A stretch of DNA of 64,000 bases from Opisthorchis felineus (taxonomy: Eukaryota > Platyhelminthes > Trematoda > Opisthorchiida > Opisthorchiidae): positions 179,202 through 243,201 of the forward strand of contig SJOL01009574.1 in NCBI GenBank assembly GCA_004794785.1, in the 5' to 3' direction. A program made the position numbers and the translations under genes. Each line of letters begins with the position of its first letter. Position 1 is the first letter of the stretch. The notes beneath the pieces were generated by a model, which was given only the letters and a program-made list of their open reading frames with translations, was not told where the DNA came from and made no database searches. Positions 25,669 to 38,144 of this stretch are shown here, piece by piece.

Positions 25669-25911
25669 ATGGACTTTTGGCCCATATCATTGACGTACCT
25701 CTTCTACCGGGCCGAGGTTTCCGCAACCTACAACGTCTAGTCTTGTCCAGTAATCGGGAAGCCTCGGAATTCGATGTGGGCCTCATGTTGCTGGCCGGGC
25801 AACAGTCGCTGAGCCATGTGGCCTTGCAAATTGCGCACACACGAAACTCGCTCTTTGAATCATTATGGTGTGCTCGAGCTGGCTTTCCACGTTTGGAAAC
25901 CCTCATACTGG
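25669..25911 (+). CDS. FBXO38: FBXO38-like protein, exon 4
   Basis: The exon starts after the acceptor catattcag and ends before gtgagt. It is 243 bases, phase 1 in and phase 1 out. The translation (GLLAHIIDVPLL, GRGFRNLQRLVLSSNREASE, FDVGLMLLAGQQSLSHVALQ, GFPRLETLILG) follows vertebrate FBXO38 ([43 protein letters not shown]) residue block by residue block. It continues the leucine-rich-like region. Confidence 0.92.
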
Positions 25912-26487
25912 GTGAGTTTCTCTTTCGTAATTCATATTCACCCGCGTACTGTGTCTGGCTAATACTACCCGATTTCAAAAGTGCCTAACTTCCTCTTTCC
26001 ACCCGTCTGAGATCGATCAGATTGCTCTTCCATCCAGCGTGTGATAGTGTGAGCCTCCATCTATCAACCACTGCGACCGACTGTCCTCTGAATCTTGCCG
26101 GGTAATGTTTTCGTGAAAAGCAAATGCATGCGTAGCTTCAAACTAATGCTTTGTTTCAAAAATGTGGCTACTTGTTAAAATTTCACAATTTTCCCTTTCG
26201 ATCATCGCTGTTTGTCTCCTACCGTTGCGGAGAGACTGGAACTTGTCGAGGTGGACGGTTTTTTGTGTACCTCAGTAACCCACTGAGCTGTACTGGAGGA
26301 TGCTCGTGCAGCATCCACAGAGTCTCCCCTACCAGGTTGCTCAATGCATAGAGACCTAACAAACGCAGTATTCTGACCCTCCAGGTTGGGGGTTGGAACA
26401 AGTGTGGTATTTCGTTCCTTAAAATTTGGGCCAATCGATTAGTTTCAAGTCAACCACTGCTGCCTTGCTTTCAGGCTTTGGTTGAGG

Positions 26488-26550
26488 ACCCTAATTGTCC
26501 TCCTGTCCAGGCATGGGCGCCCTAGCAGTATCTCAGCCTGCATGCAACCA
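26488..26550 (+). mobile_element. SINE body fragment
   Basis: The stretch 'cctgtccaggcatgggcgcc' with the following 'cagtatctcagcctgcatgc' matches the middle of the main SINE family. The tRNA-like head is missing. Confidence 0.5.
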
Positions 26551-26639
26551 TGAACCTTACAGATAAAGGTACTTTTATATGGCAGTGATGCACCAGTGTG
26601 TATTACTGGTGTATTGCTGTCTGTGATGATTCGTCTCCT

Positions 26640-26815
26640 AATCGTTCAGCTATGACACCCTTTCGGTGCCTAGCTGCCATGCCAACCAAGGGCTGAGATA
26701 CTGCCAGGTTTCCCAAGCGTAGACACAAGCAGTCGGGGTGTCGAGGTTGGATTCGAACCTCGTGTCTTTGGGACAGTAAATTCGCACCTTAACCACTGAA
26801 ATATCTCTGCACAGT
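26640..26815 (-). mobile_element. tRNA-derived SINE, diverged minus-strand copy
   Basis: Read on the minus strand it has the family order: head with B box (ggttcgaatccaacc near 26745-26760), body, and the 'ggcaccgaaagggtg' block near 26658-26672. It is more diverged than the copies at 23652 or 29150. Confidence 0.7.
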
Positions 26816-27858
26816 TAAACCACCGGATCTTTCAGATATAAATTTAACCATACAGAGAAAATCGCCTCTGTAATCCTCTGAGAATCGTATTCTGCGTGTA
26901 CCTCTTGAATCTCGGAAGAGACTTGGACCGAGAACCTTCCGGATAGAGGTTTGATTACCCTAACATTAAACTACGGCGGCCGATTAGCAGTGTGAGTAAC
27001 TTGCACTAAAACCGGACACGATAACTTTCCAAGATGAAACCCGAACCTGCAATTCCCAAATGTTGCTGTTCATGGACAGTGTATCCAGATAAGAGTGCAC
27101 TATAGGAAAAAGGATACTTAGTTTCCTCTAGGGGTGTCGTGGTTCATCATGAACCCGTCAGGAGGAGTGGCCCTTCCTAGGATGAAGTAATAGATGGTGT
27201 TCTTCCACATTTGGGATCTTTAAGTCACCTAAACTCGACATGCGCGAACTCACTAATTATGATCTAACTCTAGTTGTTGTGCGGACTAAAGCATGGACTT
27301 CTGACCAGAAGTTTCTTCTCCAGATCCTCCCGATTACCTCCCTCTCCAGGCTTGGTGTACATAGCAATATGTCGGTCCTCTGTACTTCACGTTGCATAGC
27401 AAAAACGTACAGACAAAGACCTACGGTCGAAGTATCGTTTTTCAGTAATGACTGTTGGTGTGAGCCCAGTGCGTTTGCTAGGTAAAGTCGTTCCCATAGT
27501 ATGGTTTTTAATTCGGAACTATGCATTTATAGAGTGCTTTCGGTTTTCGATTAGCGTTTGACAGACATTACAAATGGTTAGATGAAACCTAAAAATGTGA
27601 GGCGAGGAGCTATCGACATTGCGATATTCGTAATCATCCTGAGGCACTCTTCTTTTACCGTGAGCATATGCGATCGTCCTCCCCATTTGAGTTTAAGGCA
27701 GGCCTGAAGAGTTCGGCATTCCAGTCCACCACTTATTTCCCACTTTGTACGGTCCAAATTTGGACAGGCGAGAGACCATTAAGACTGCTAAGTTTTTGCT
27801 TCCTTCATGGAGAAGCTTCCCTATAACATAACCAAACCTACACACCGTACTGTCCCAG

Positions 27859-28301
27859 GCTACCAAGATCCCTACCAGTCCCGATTGACTGTCTCTGAGT
27901 TGCTGGGTCTCGGAGTCGGTGAGGCTTCCGATCACTTGATGCCGTTGTGTGGACTGACCGACTGGGGATTATCCGTTGTATTCCGTCTCTGTCCGCGGCT
28001 GGCAAGTCTCACAATCCGTCATGCACCCTACTTGTCCTCGGTTCTCACTTGGCACGACCGGTCGTCGGACAACTGGGACCTGGTTGAGCCCGGTGGTGGG
28101 GCGAACGCGGACTTGTCCCAGGCTGCTGATGAGGCTCATTCAAATCGGCCATCTGCACTCAACCACGCTCACCCTCATGAAGGTCAAGAGACCGCTGAAG
28201 ATACTGTTAGCACCAACCAACCTACGGATGCTGCCGGCGATCCTCAGTATTTACTCCTCAGGTCGCTCACGCTGGAAAACTGCCCGGGAATCTCAATTGA
28301 G
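27859..28301 (+). CDS. FBXO38: FBXO38-like protein, exon 5
   Basis: The exon lies between the acceptor ctgtcccag and the donor gtgtgt. It is 443 bases, phase 1 in and phase 0 out. It reads YQDPYQSRLTVSELLGLG, LTDWGLSVVFRLCPRLASL and IRHAPYLSSVLTWHDRS, corresponding to vertebrate FBXO38 YVDEFLLQSRM, ITDIGMKAVNEVFSCIKYL and YNCPHLHNPYNWISDHS. A flatworm-specific acidic insertion (about 28085-28240, GGGANADLSQAADEAHSN onward) separates this from LLLRSLTLENCPGISIE, the counterpart of LVDINLVRCHALKLD. Confidence 0.92.
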
Positions 28302-29623
28302 GTGTGTTACCACTGTTGTTGCATGAGTATGGTTTTGCCTGTGCTTTGTCCACACCTTTTTGTGATGATGTATGTGATTCCACGCTGAAGATTTGTTACA
28401 TTTTCACACGTCTGCTTACTTTCATAGTGGTGGGTTTGAGTTGCTGAGTTGAAATCTGGTGACGACCCTTGTTTGTAAGTTGCGATACCTGTAGTTTTCA
28501 TTTTTCACAAACTGGATAGTGCTGATGATGGTTTTTGACCAGTATTCAGTGCTGTTGATCGCCATACGAATCTCAACAATTTTAACACCCTTCCAAATCG
28601 GCACCTATATTTAGAACTTTTGTGTAGCTCTGCTACTAAAGAGCCCGTGATGAAAAGGTTACAACTTTCTCCAAGGGTCATGACAGATGACCTCTGCCGT
28701 TGCTTTTGAGACAGCCGTTTTGATTTCACTCTGTACACTTGCGTCACATCCAACTACGCCTGTCTCTGCGATCACTTATTCGCTGTATTCATAGTGCTTT
28801 GTTGTGGAGGGTAATGTCGGTTTGTAGCTCTGACCTCACACGCTTGTCGCCGCATGCGCTGACAATGGACTGGTGTGTGTTCCACATTTTCCAAACGGGT
28901 ACATCGGTTACGTTCGTTGCAACAAACGTTACTGTGACCCTAGGTGGCAGTCCGATCTTTTCGTCTAGTCTAGCACCAGACATTGTTAAAACTTTTTGGA
29001 CGTCCGAAAACCTGTTGCCTCAGCGGCAACGTGTGGTTATCGCCACTGTATTGGTTTCCCTCCGTTGTGAACACGCCCTGGATGGTGAACCCATCTCCAC
29101 TCCAGCCTTCTGCCTGTCAATGAATGTTCCAATTAAAACTGAAATGAATGGTTCAGCTGTAGGACCCTTTCGCTACCTAGCTGCCATGCCACCAGAAGGA
29201 AGCATGGGGGCTAGGATACTGCCAGGTTGCCCAAGCCCAGACAGGGGAAGTCGAGAGGCAGAGGTCGGGTTCGAACCACGGACCTTTTGGTCAGTAAATT
29301 CGCGCTCTAGCCACTGAGCCATCTCTCCCCAGTAGTAGTAATTTTGACCCATACATCCTTTGATCTGCACCACTACAACATAGGTTTGTGGACGATTTTG
29401 TGTCGCACTTGTGACACCCCACAACTGTTAGTGTTTACCAGGCGAACAAGAGTGTGGTATTAAACTTTTTGTCAGCGACTCAGTTATCTAGCTATCCCTT
29501 GTCTAGAGAGCATAACGCTGCACATCCGTGTGCAGCGACTTGTGCACAAGCGGACCACTGCTTCTTGTCATTCATGTCATTCATTCACTCACTCACTTAT
29601 GGTCACTTTTGTCTCACATACAG
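28302..29623 (+). other. FBXO38 intron 5
   Basis: This 1.3-kb intron contains one minus-strand SINE (29150-29330). The rest is unassigned. The open frame spanning 28739-29317 runs into the SINE and is not considered a gene. Confidence 0.6.
29150..29330 (-). mobile_element. tRNA-derived SINE, main family
   Basis: The minus-strand copy has the A box (tggctcagtgg, complement near 29315-29325) and B box (ggttcgaacccgacc, complement near 29266-29280), the body, and the tail near 29155-29180. It is well preserved. Confidence 0.8.
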
Positions 29624-29995
29624 AGTTTAGAGGATGCACTTACCAGTGGGACACCGTTTCCATGCTTGGAAACTTTGGTGTTGCGTGACATGTTTCTTCC
29701 TCGATGTGGTCAGTCGCGCGACGTTTTGCCGAAGCCAACATGGATCGAGCGCAGAGCGTGTCAAGCGAAAGTCAACGTCGCATCGAATTGTCCCAGTCAA
29801 CCTTTAGAAGTGGACTGGTGTCGGGTAGCACAACTGCAAGCACTGTCCGATTTGTTGGCTTCCCGGCATTTGAGCTATTCCTCTACCTGTCCTGAAAGCA
29901 TCGGTCTGGCCTCTTCTGTACAAAATGTCACTGCTTCATTCCCATCCGGTGGAGTGCGAGATCCCGAATTGGCGCTAAAACCTTTCGATCTTTTT
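29624..29995 (+). CDS. FBXO38: FBXO38-like protein, exon 6
   Basis: The exon follows the acceptor ctcacatacag and ends before gtgagt. It is 372 bases, exactly 124 codons, phase 0 at both ends. The start (SLEDALTSGTPFPCLETLVL, then RDMFLPRCGQ) matches vertebrate FBXO38 [21 protein letters not shown]. The remainder is a polar linker entering the disordered middle of the protein. Confidence 0.85.
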
Positions 29996-32222
29996 GTGAG
30001 TTTTTCCTATGCCCATGTTTCACATTCTAGTTTGAGTTGACTGAATAGTCTCAGTTTTGCCGATTGAAAACTGGTTATTTTCTTTATATCGTTATATCTT
30101 TCGTTTGCCTTCATTACTTGACAGGATGAACAAAAGATTACCGCATGGATATCACATGCAAAAAACGGACATCATCGATCAGGAATCGATCCTTTTCTAC
30201 TCCAGGACGTGTTGTTTTTGTCCATAAAACGTGTTTTAGTGCATCATTCTCAATGAAGTGGACAACTAAATCTTGTATGTATTCTCCTGGAGATCGTACA
30301 GATCTATAGTGCGCGGGGCAAGAGCTACAGTATCGAATTTTGGCCAGATCACACTCAAGGGGCCAGTAGGCTTTTCGCGCACGCTCTATCCTTTGCTGCT
30401 GCTGTAGCATTAACATTCATTTAGTTTATCATTTTCTCGCATTGCATTTCCCACAACTCCATCATCCCTGTTCGAACTAACTATGGACTGCACAGTCAGC
30501 CACTCGTAGCTTGTAAAGCTCATAAACACAATGAATGCTCCACTGTGACCATGCAAGGGCGAAACGAATGTGGATCGGCACGTGGATGATGACATGAACC
30601 GACGTATTTTACCGTATAAGCTTATGTGGAAACTAAACAAGTGTCTGTTGAGAGGGTGCGTATCCAGCGCCGTTAATGAAAGCAAGCAGGACGCTGCATT
30701 GTTACGAAAAGCATATTCTACCTCACCGGCAAAAGATAGACAAACACCATCGACTTGCCACCGTGGGAAGTTGTCTCCTTTTGTAACCCCCCGTCTTTTT
30801 TCTCCATGGCGTTCTGAAGAATTTGGACTATGCTTATTGATTTACTCTCCCCCAAGTATCTTTCTGAGTTGGAAATCTCTGCGTTCTTCTCCTGATGACT
30901 TCATCCGCACGCGTTGCAACCAAGTTTATTGAATTTCCATACATAGAGCAGTGATACCCTCGACCAACCAAAGTGTGGGAAACTCGCGGTTAGACACATA
31001 TCGTATTCAGGTTGTGCTAGCGCACTGAGAACATTGTGGCATGATGACTTGTAAGTGTGGTACCTGGTTGTTGCTCGTACAAAGATCCAACGATGTCTCA
31101 TTAATATATCATGCCTTGCCTACCAGTAAATTTAAGCTTTCTTTTTTCCCAGTTGCTTGTTTTTCATCACCATGAAATAAAGTTTTCAGGATTTATTTTG
31201 GGTACTTTGATTGACTACTGCTCACATAGATCATGGGGGCTCACCCACGATGGATTTTTTCTTCGTGAACGGGTTTGGAACAGCAACACTATCAACTATC
31301 TGTAGTTTATTGTCCACTTGCTAAAAGATACGATCATAATGTTAACCGCAGTCCGCGTCACTAAACCGACGTGTTCTCGTGAACACAAAAACGTGCCATT
31401 CTATCAGTGTGCAAGATGATCCCCAAATAACCTCTGCGCAGCTTGGTGTCATTACTGAACCCATCGATTTCTTACAATAGTGTGATTGGTCCCCTCCGAT
31501 AAAGTAAATGCTCATTGGTGTATTTGGTAGATATTAACGAAGTTTAGCCCCTTGTTGACTTTAACGCACCCTTGGGGTGTCGTTTAAGGAATCAGACTTT
31601 CCGATGTTTCTGATCTCCACTGTGTAGTCACTTTTTGGAAGCAGGTTGCACTCTCCTCGTGCATAACCTAATTCCTAAGATGGTACCGCCCCTACTGTCT
31701 CAGTTTTACAATACTTATCCCTATCCTGCCGGAGTAGCAATCGGTATGAGCTCCCAGATGTCACCTTGTTTTTTGGAAGTCGAGCAGGCTGGACAAATAA
31801 GGACCAACCAAATTTTCAGTTCTCCAAAGCATGTTATCTCGTTTCGTTGCTCGTTCATTGTGGTTGAGCTACTCTATCAGGTGACTTCACACGCATTACA
31901 ATCGATCGTATGCTTGGCATAGCGTCGCCAAGTATACTCATCGTTGAATCGATCACTACGTGAACTAATGTCGTACTCAATCTGAACCCTATACTTTTAC
32001 TCGCCCGTATCCTAGCGGTGCGTTACCGTAGACGTAAAGTAGACTGGTACGCTCTTCACCAGTGTATTGTTCTACAAGTCTCGTTGACCTTATGATTCCA
32101 GCAGTGGTGAACTTTACCAATATTCCTCTCTGCGCGCGCGCGTCAGGGAGCAGTACTCTAAACCTCCGAGCTACATCCTTTTTGTTTCTGTAATCTACTT
32201 TTCTGTTTCCATATTTGTATAG
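29996..32222 (+). other. FBXO38 intron 6
   Basis: This 2.2-kb intron has no repeat recognised from elsewhere in the window. Short open frames (30410-30932, both strands) show no recognisable motif. Confidence 0.45.
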
Positions 32223-32789
32223 TACTCGCTGAGGACCCGTCACTACTTATCCAATCTCCTGGAATTAGACGGATCATGTGGTCCACGATCACTCGGTCAG
32301 AGACGTTTTGCGAATGCTCTCTTTGGTCCGCCTATCTCAACTGCTCATGCCGTTCCATTGGAAAAGCCGCATAACGTGGAATTTGTATCTCAGTCCACAC
32401 AGACTTGTATTTGTGGCACGCTGGAATGGAATGTTTTCAATGACCTGGTACTTCTACCGTCCACCATTTCTGCAGATAGTATCTGTCCTTCCTCAGCACA
32501 CCTCACGCGGCCTCATGTCGGTTACTCGATTCCCACGGAAGTCTCTTCCACCGACCAAGCGCAACAACTCGGGGGTCCGTTAGCCTTCCATCCATTTCCT
32601 CCGTCCATCCTCCATCAAGAATTGTTCAAAATGGTCACTGCCTCTGAATGGACTAAGTACGTGCTCCAAACCCCTCCAATGGTCCAACTTGCTTCCCTCC
32701 AGTCTACTACTACACGCATTCCAGTTTCACCCGGTGACTGTCCTGGTTGTGTTTCCGATACATTCCACTCCGACCCGAATTCACAGTCG
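32223..32789 (+). CDS. FBXO38: FBXO38-like protein, exon 7: disordered middle region
   Basis: A pyrimidine-rich acceptor (ccatatttgtatag) precedes an open frame of 189 codons ending at the donor gtgagt, phase 0 at both ends. It begins YSLRTRHYLSNLLELDG. It contains a short cysteine-bearing segment (TQTCICGTLEWNVFNDLVLL) and Ser/Pro-rich polar sequence. Vertebrate FBXO38 also has a long disordered, partly Cys-rich region here, but residue similarity is weak. Placement rests on frame, phase and order. Confidence 0.72.
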
Positions 32790-35700
32790 GTGAGTCATTT
32801 TTCAGCGTTTGATTTCTGTTACATAGACCCAGATATTCTTTCATTGTGTTTTATCTCAAATCTACCAGGAAAAAGGTTAACGGAAACCGCTCAGGATTAT
32901 TGCGGGTGGGGACAATTCTCTCGAGATCTTTATCTGGATCAGTGATACGGATAAAAGGAAGTCTTTCGTCTAGAACCAAGATGTGTCATCATCATGGACA
33001 ACAAAGTCCGTATCGAACACCGATGCCTCATTGTTGTACTGTTTGTGCGCCGACTTGGACCTCGACGTGACGCGCAGACGTAGAGAAGTGGATTACTATA
33101 CTCGTAACTACGATCCGTTATCTCAATAGCCTAATCACAAGGCAGCAGTATTTGATAGGAAAGTGCCTTAGCGTTTCCATCGTTAAAGGACAATTCACCA
33201 TACTTGGTCGAATCCCCAGCGTGGGAGGGGGAGGGTACAGGGTATTGTATTGATCAGACTGCTGTTGGCTGACCAACCTAATACTAGAAGCTTTGTAAGT
33301 TGCCACGTCGCTGTAGGGTCCGATCTTTTCATATCACAGCCATACGTTACTAAAATGTATTTAAGGCCTTGTCGCTTTATGATTCCACACTGCACCTCAT
33401 TGCCTAATTCAAGACTTTCTTGTGAGGTTCTACAAAAAACACCTATACTTGAAACTGTTTAGTCAAAAAGACTCTAGACCTTCTTACAAAAACCATGCTC
33501 AGTGACCTCTAGAAAGAATACACCGAGGGCAGGACGATTTGCCGTCTCCATCTTTCTTCGAGAGAAGTTTAGCGCTAAGTTCTAGATGCCTGCAGATAAC
33601 TTTGTGAGGTCAAGAGGAACGTGGCCTTTTTCTATCGACATTTCCATGACTAGCCAAAGGAAGTATGGATATAGCTGTGCAATTCGGGACATCCATATAT
33701 ATATATATATATATATATATTCGCGGTCCGTGGTTCGAACCCGGCCTCTGCATCTCGACTTCTCCTGTCTAGGAGTTCGAACCACGGACATCCAGCTTAA
33801 TCAATATACTAGATAATTAAGATATGCAAAACAACTGTTTTGTGTAAAGGTGCGATGGCCACGTGGAACTTTCGCCACCTGTTATCGTCCGCCATAGATG
33901 TGGATACAAATTCAATGCTACTCACTTTTGCAACTTTACATAACCCCTGCCTACTCGTGTAACGCTTGCTGAAGTCTACCCAAGCGGCTACCAGCTCATT
34001 TCCGATGGGTGGACAAATGTTAACATCTGACTGGCCGTTAATTCATTAATGGAGGGCTTATGACACTGACCCCCTTGAAAAACCACTTTATTTATTACCC
34101 GTGTAAATGGATTAAGGGAATGGGAGAGTCTGTGCTCGAAGAACCTTCATAAAAGTGCTTGCAACGAAACAAGGAACACACTGAGAGGCCAGTGATAAAC
34201 CTACAACAAATAAAAGACAAATGATCACAGAAAGATTTGTACATGTAAACTCTAACCGAAGAATTGAACCACTTAAAGTCATCGGAATTCGAGAGAACAT
34301 TGAGAGATTGGTGGTTCTTGCGACAATCGGAGGTAGACTAGTTGGTCGACTAATTAAAGATATGAAGGCAGTATTCCGTAGTGGAGTGAATCTGGAACTT
34401 GTAGATGAATGATAGTTAGCACGGGTAGGAAATTTTCCTAAACTGAAAAGGAGCTCACTTTTTGGAGGTCCGATTCGCAGTCATTCTAGCATGGGACGAT
34501 CAGAAAAGGACGTTGAAAAACGGTAGACCAAAACGTAAACACGTTACGGATTGCAGAATGGAATTGGAGTCCATTGTGAGAGCGAGGTTGTGTGTAGACA
34601 GGCGGAGGGGGAGGCGAACATGAAGAACTTTGGAATGGTTCGACATAACTGCATTAGACGAACCTCAGTCGATGATTCCCACAAGGTTGACTCATTGTCT
34701 GTGTGTCATCACCAGAAATCTGAATGGAGGCTGGGAGCGGTCATGGAGGTGACCGGAAACGGAAGGTAAGGGTGAGAGATAATACGGAGCCCCGAAATAT
34801 TCCTGCTTTTGCGCTGTGGAACTGAGGGACAATGCTATCAAGGCAAACTTCAGGCGAATGATTCTTCAAAAAGAATTTCCGATTCATTTGATCAGTTTCG
34901 GATGCAGGTCATACATGCGTGTCGTAGTTAACTGAAGGCCTTTGACACACTGGTTTCATCATGAGAGTTTAAGGCAGATGACCAAACATGAGAAGGACAT
35001 GCCAACGGATCGCAGTTAGAGCCATGGCACCTAGATCCATCTCGTGCCTGCTCACCTTTCAAGGTTGAACAGAAATCGTTTGTCTAAAATTTTGGACGAA
35101 CTAGGCATGATGTGAGTGTGTCGGTAATTGTTTGCATTGGAAGGATGGGGGTCCTTTAGAATTTTTTCCAAGCATTTCCCAAGGACACAACACTAGTGTA
35201 CAAATGAAAGGAGCGGTCTGCGACTTCGAAACAAAATACGTAGACTGCGATCCGGACTAGGAGGCTCTGGTATGTCAAGAGTGATGAAAAACTGGTGAAC
35301 ATCCCGTGTGAAAATGGCAAGTTCTCAAAGGATGGGTCGTGAACTAAACCAATACTTAAGCGGTGACGATATTGATCGTGTCAACTGTCTACAAGCAAAG
35401 TTCTGTATAACCCATTTTCTGTAGGGTCATCAATGAGGCACCGGGAGATTCTGAACCGGGCCATCGCAACGTGTGACCACCGTGAAACGTTCATGACCCT
35501 ACACAGTAAAACTAAACCACCGATGAACCCGAAGATGATCTACCCGTAGGTTTCCATTCAACTTGACCCCATAAAAACAAAACTCTGTTATATAATCTTA
35601 TGACATTTTCGGATCAAACCTATTCAATGGCACTGTAGAGGTTCGTCTCAACCTGTAGGAAGATTTCATTACAAAATTTTAGTTTCAGCTCATCCAACTT

Positions 35701-36374
35701 GTCTGTCTCACGCTGTACATCAGCGTGTTTCGGTAAATATACTGACAGTACGCAACAACATCTTTTACAAAAGGTGGATTTTGTCACGGATCAGCCAGCC
35801 ACAACCACACTCAGAACGGTCGATCGGACGAACTCCGGGTTCATCGATCGCTCGACTGTGTAATCCATACTGTTCGTTTTCGGCTTTGTTGGGCAACTCG
35901 AACCCGAGGTTGTTAGCATTCAATGGGGGCACACTGATCAACACTAAACGGTCGGGGTATTCAGATCCGTTTGAAATGGTCACTTTAGGTCCAGTGCTTA
36001 ATCAGCGAAAACCTGTTTACCGTCAATTATTCTACTTACTGTTCGTAACACTCCTGGTCTTAACTGTTACGAGAGTCTCCAGTCCGTTTAAGCTTGCCGT
36101 GACTGACTCTTTGGCCAACCAGACAGTATTTCTGTCGTCATGGGCATACATGTTTCACGACTTAAGTTCACTTGTACTAAGAACCGATAGAACCATTTTG
36201 GCCGTGCTTTACAGGACAGCATAGAAGTTAGGATGTAAGTTTCGTCTATGACATGACAGTACGTCACGCCCCCTCACGGATTGCGTAAGAGCTATGTGGC
36301 GTAAATTCGTCACAACCGGGGGTTTATTTGTTTGTACCACGTCCTATTGCTCGTTCTCCTTTCGTCCCTCGCAG
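32790..36374 (+). other. FBXO38 intron 7
   Basis: This 3.6-kb intron contains an AT microsatellite with a SINE fragment and palindrome at 33687-33794. It also has an open frame of 147 codons at 35781-36224 with a hydrophobic segment (LFYLLFVTLLVLTVTRV) but no recognised family. The stretch 34080-35560 is purine-rich and unassigned. Confidence 0.45.
33687..33794 (+). repeat. AT repeat plus SINE fragment forming a short palindrome
   Basis: An AT run (33695-33720) is followed by a truncated SINE piece with B box (ggttcgaaccc). The 15-base arm at 33726-33740 is perfectly inverted at 33775-33789, with a 34-base spacer. The 9-base word ggacatcca occurs at both ends (33687-33695 and 33786-33794). 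Confidence 0.7.
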
Positions 36375-36554
36375 CCCTCCAGTCTTCACTTTGAGACCGA
36401 ACTACAGCACCGACCACGTAAATGGCTCGCTCGTGATGCTGTCACAGACACCACGGAACTTCGCTGTCACACCTTCCCCGGACCCCTCGTATTCACAGTA
36501 CTGCAAACTCCAGGTGCTCCGTTCAGCAACCTGACTTCGATCCACTTCGAAAAA
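36375..36554 (+). CDS. FBXO38: FBXO38-like protein, exon 8
   Basis: The exon starts after the acceptor tcgtccctcgcag and ends before gtatga. It is 60 codons, phase 0 at both ends. Its end (PLVFTVLQTPGAPFSNLTSI, then HFEK) lines up with vertebrate FBXO38 [20 protein letters not shown], the first part of the conserved C-terminal region. The preceding basic part (RPRKWLARDAV) sits where vertebrates have a lysine/arginine-rich stretch. An overlapping frame at 36328-36534 is a shadow. Confidence 0.75.
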
Positions 36555-37457
36555 GTATGAGTTCAAAATTGTTTGTGTTCTACCTCTATTCTCCGTAGAC
36601 TGGTCAGTCAGTCTGTCTGCTATAGTTTTCTCCAGTTGAATTCATTTCGCCTACTCTTCCCTTGTAGCAACTTACTGGCTTGTTCCATTGAGGTACAATT
36701 ATTTCCCTGATAGAGGCCACGGGGAAGGGAGCATAGTAACCCGCTGAAGAGAGGCTGAAACTGATTTTCGTGAACTATAAGTTACTGTGACCCTTTCTCT
36801 GATATCCTCTCCTTGAGGATTCCTGTATTTGACCTCTTCGGAAGCGTTTCGATGTCAGTCATGAATGCTGGTATCTCTCTCGGAGAGGTTCTCTCTTGGG
36901 CCGGGAGTTTCTGTATCCGGTGCAGAATTCATTGCAAAGCAATCACGTTTTAAGTGCCTGGAGCAAGTAGGTCTTCCGGTGGCAATAACATAAAGTGCGG
37001 AGTGTTTTCAGGATCCTTGTTTTACAACCTAACACACGATAGCTATTTTACTGCAGTTTTACCTCCTTGGCTTACCTGGTGACCATCCTCTTTGTAATTT
37101 TTCTGTACGTGCACACACAAGGCCAGATAGCCTGGATAGCATCTGGAAGTAAAAAGGACGGCTGCAGTGTCTTGCAACATCTCCAGTCGCCTTCCTTCAA
37201 AGACCTCAGTACAGAGCATGGGACCTCAGTCCAGATTGCCCACACTTGTCGTAATGTAAGCATAGGTCTAAAAAATTCCGCGGTCCTTTCTCAGCTACTT
37301 GTGTTACTGGTTTCCCCTCCATCAGAACTCACCACTTGGCATGTGGTTAGTGTGACCCAACATTATTGAGGAATTAAATCGCATGGGTTCATTTCAGTGA
37401 AGTTGGCCCACGTCTCGACAGCCACTTATGTAATTTGCCTTTATTCATCTCTTACAG
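36555..37457 (+). other. FBXO38 intron 8
   Basis: This 0.9-kb intron ends at the acceptor catctcttacag. An open frame at 37067-37369 has no recognised motif and is not supported as an exon by homology. Confidence 0.5.
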
Positions 37458-37711
37458 GTGGGACTATCTCATCTAGTTCTGAGTGGCGCTCCACATCTAA
37501 AAAATGTCACCTTGGAGAACTGCCCACAACTGCAGGCCATTTTGCTCGCCCATCCTTCCGTTCCGATGGACACGGAAACCGTCCCAACCACGTTACCGTC
37601 ACTTCGGCGTATTCGAGTGATCCGGTGTCCCAAATTTGCCATCTACTACCTGCTGAATGCTATAGCAAGCATGTATCCAAGTCACGATGAGAACGTTTCG
37701 ATCATCTATCG
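37458..37711 (+). CDS. FBXO38: FBXO38-like protein, exon 9
   Basis: The exon follows catctcttacag and precedes gtacgt. It is 254 bases, phase 0 in and phase 2 out. VGLSHLVLSGAPHLKNVTLE, NCPQLQAILLAHP and LPSLRRIRVIRCPKFAIYYL, followed by LNAIASMYPSHDENVSIIYR, correspond to vertebrate FBXO38 [20 protein letters not shown] and [20 protein letters not shown] with NRIIYL. It belongs to the conserved C-terminal leucine-rich-like segment. Confidence 0.92.
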
Positions 37712-38144
37712 GTACGTTATCCGATCAACTGCTAGTTAGTTGCTTTACCAGTTTTTCAATGAAATTTTTTCGCAGAGATTACTGACAGTCAACCCGACCT
37801 AAAGCTGTCACTGGCCTTACCCATACCCTCCCCCCCACCCATCGGACGATTCAACGCGATCAGCCCATCTGCCAGTCCCCTAGCCAATGTTCCGTGTCTG
37901 AACCGTTGCCCAGAAAAATAAACCAAATGAATCACTTACTAATCTCAGAAGATCTGCTCCACGTTGCAGCCTTCAATGTCCATATTCTATGTCAAATTGG
38001 GCAGCAGGCACACCACTTCCCCTATTTGTCTATTTATGTTGTGTCTCCGAGACACGCATGCTAGACCTCATGTCGGTCGTGCACCTCAAGCCGATTAGGA
38101 AGAGCTAAGATGTTCCACATTTCACTTGCTGGTGGATTGCCAAG

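Larger units (their letters stand above)
25912..27858 (+). other. FBXO38 intron 4
   Basis: This 1.9-kb intron runs from gtgagt to the acceptor ctgtcccag. It holds a SINE tail fragment (26488-26550, plus), a LINE B-type terminal hairpin (about 26585-26640) and a diverged SINE in the opposite orientation (26640-26815). Confidence 0.6.

Noticed and set aside
28739..29317. 192-codon ORF in FBXO38 intron 5
   Set aside because: Its last third is the reverse complement of a SINE and its start is not an ATG. The rest has no coding signature.
37067..37369. Additional FBXO38 exon in intron 8
   Set aside because: Exons 8 and 9 already join in phase and their translation is continuous with vertebrate FBXO38, leaving no residues to be encoded here.
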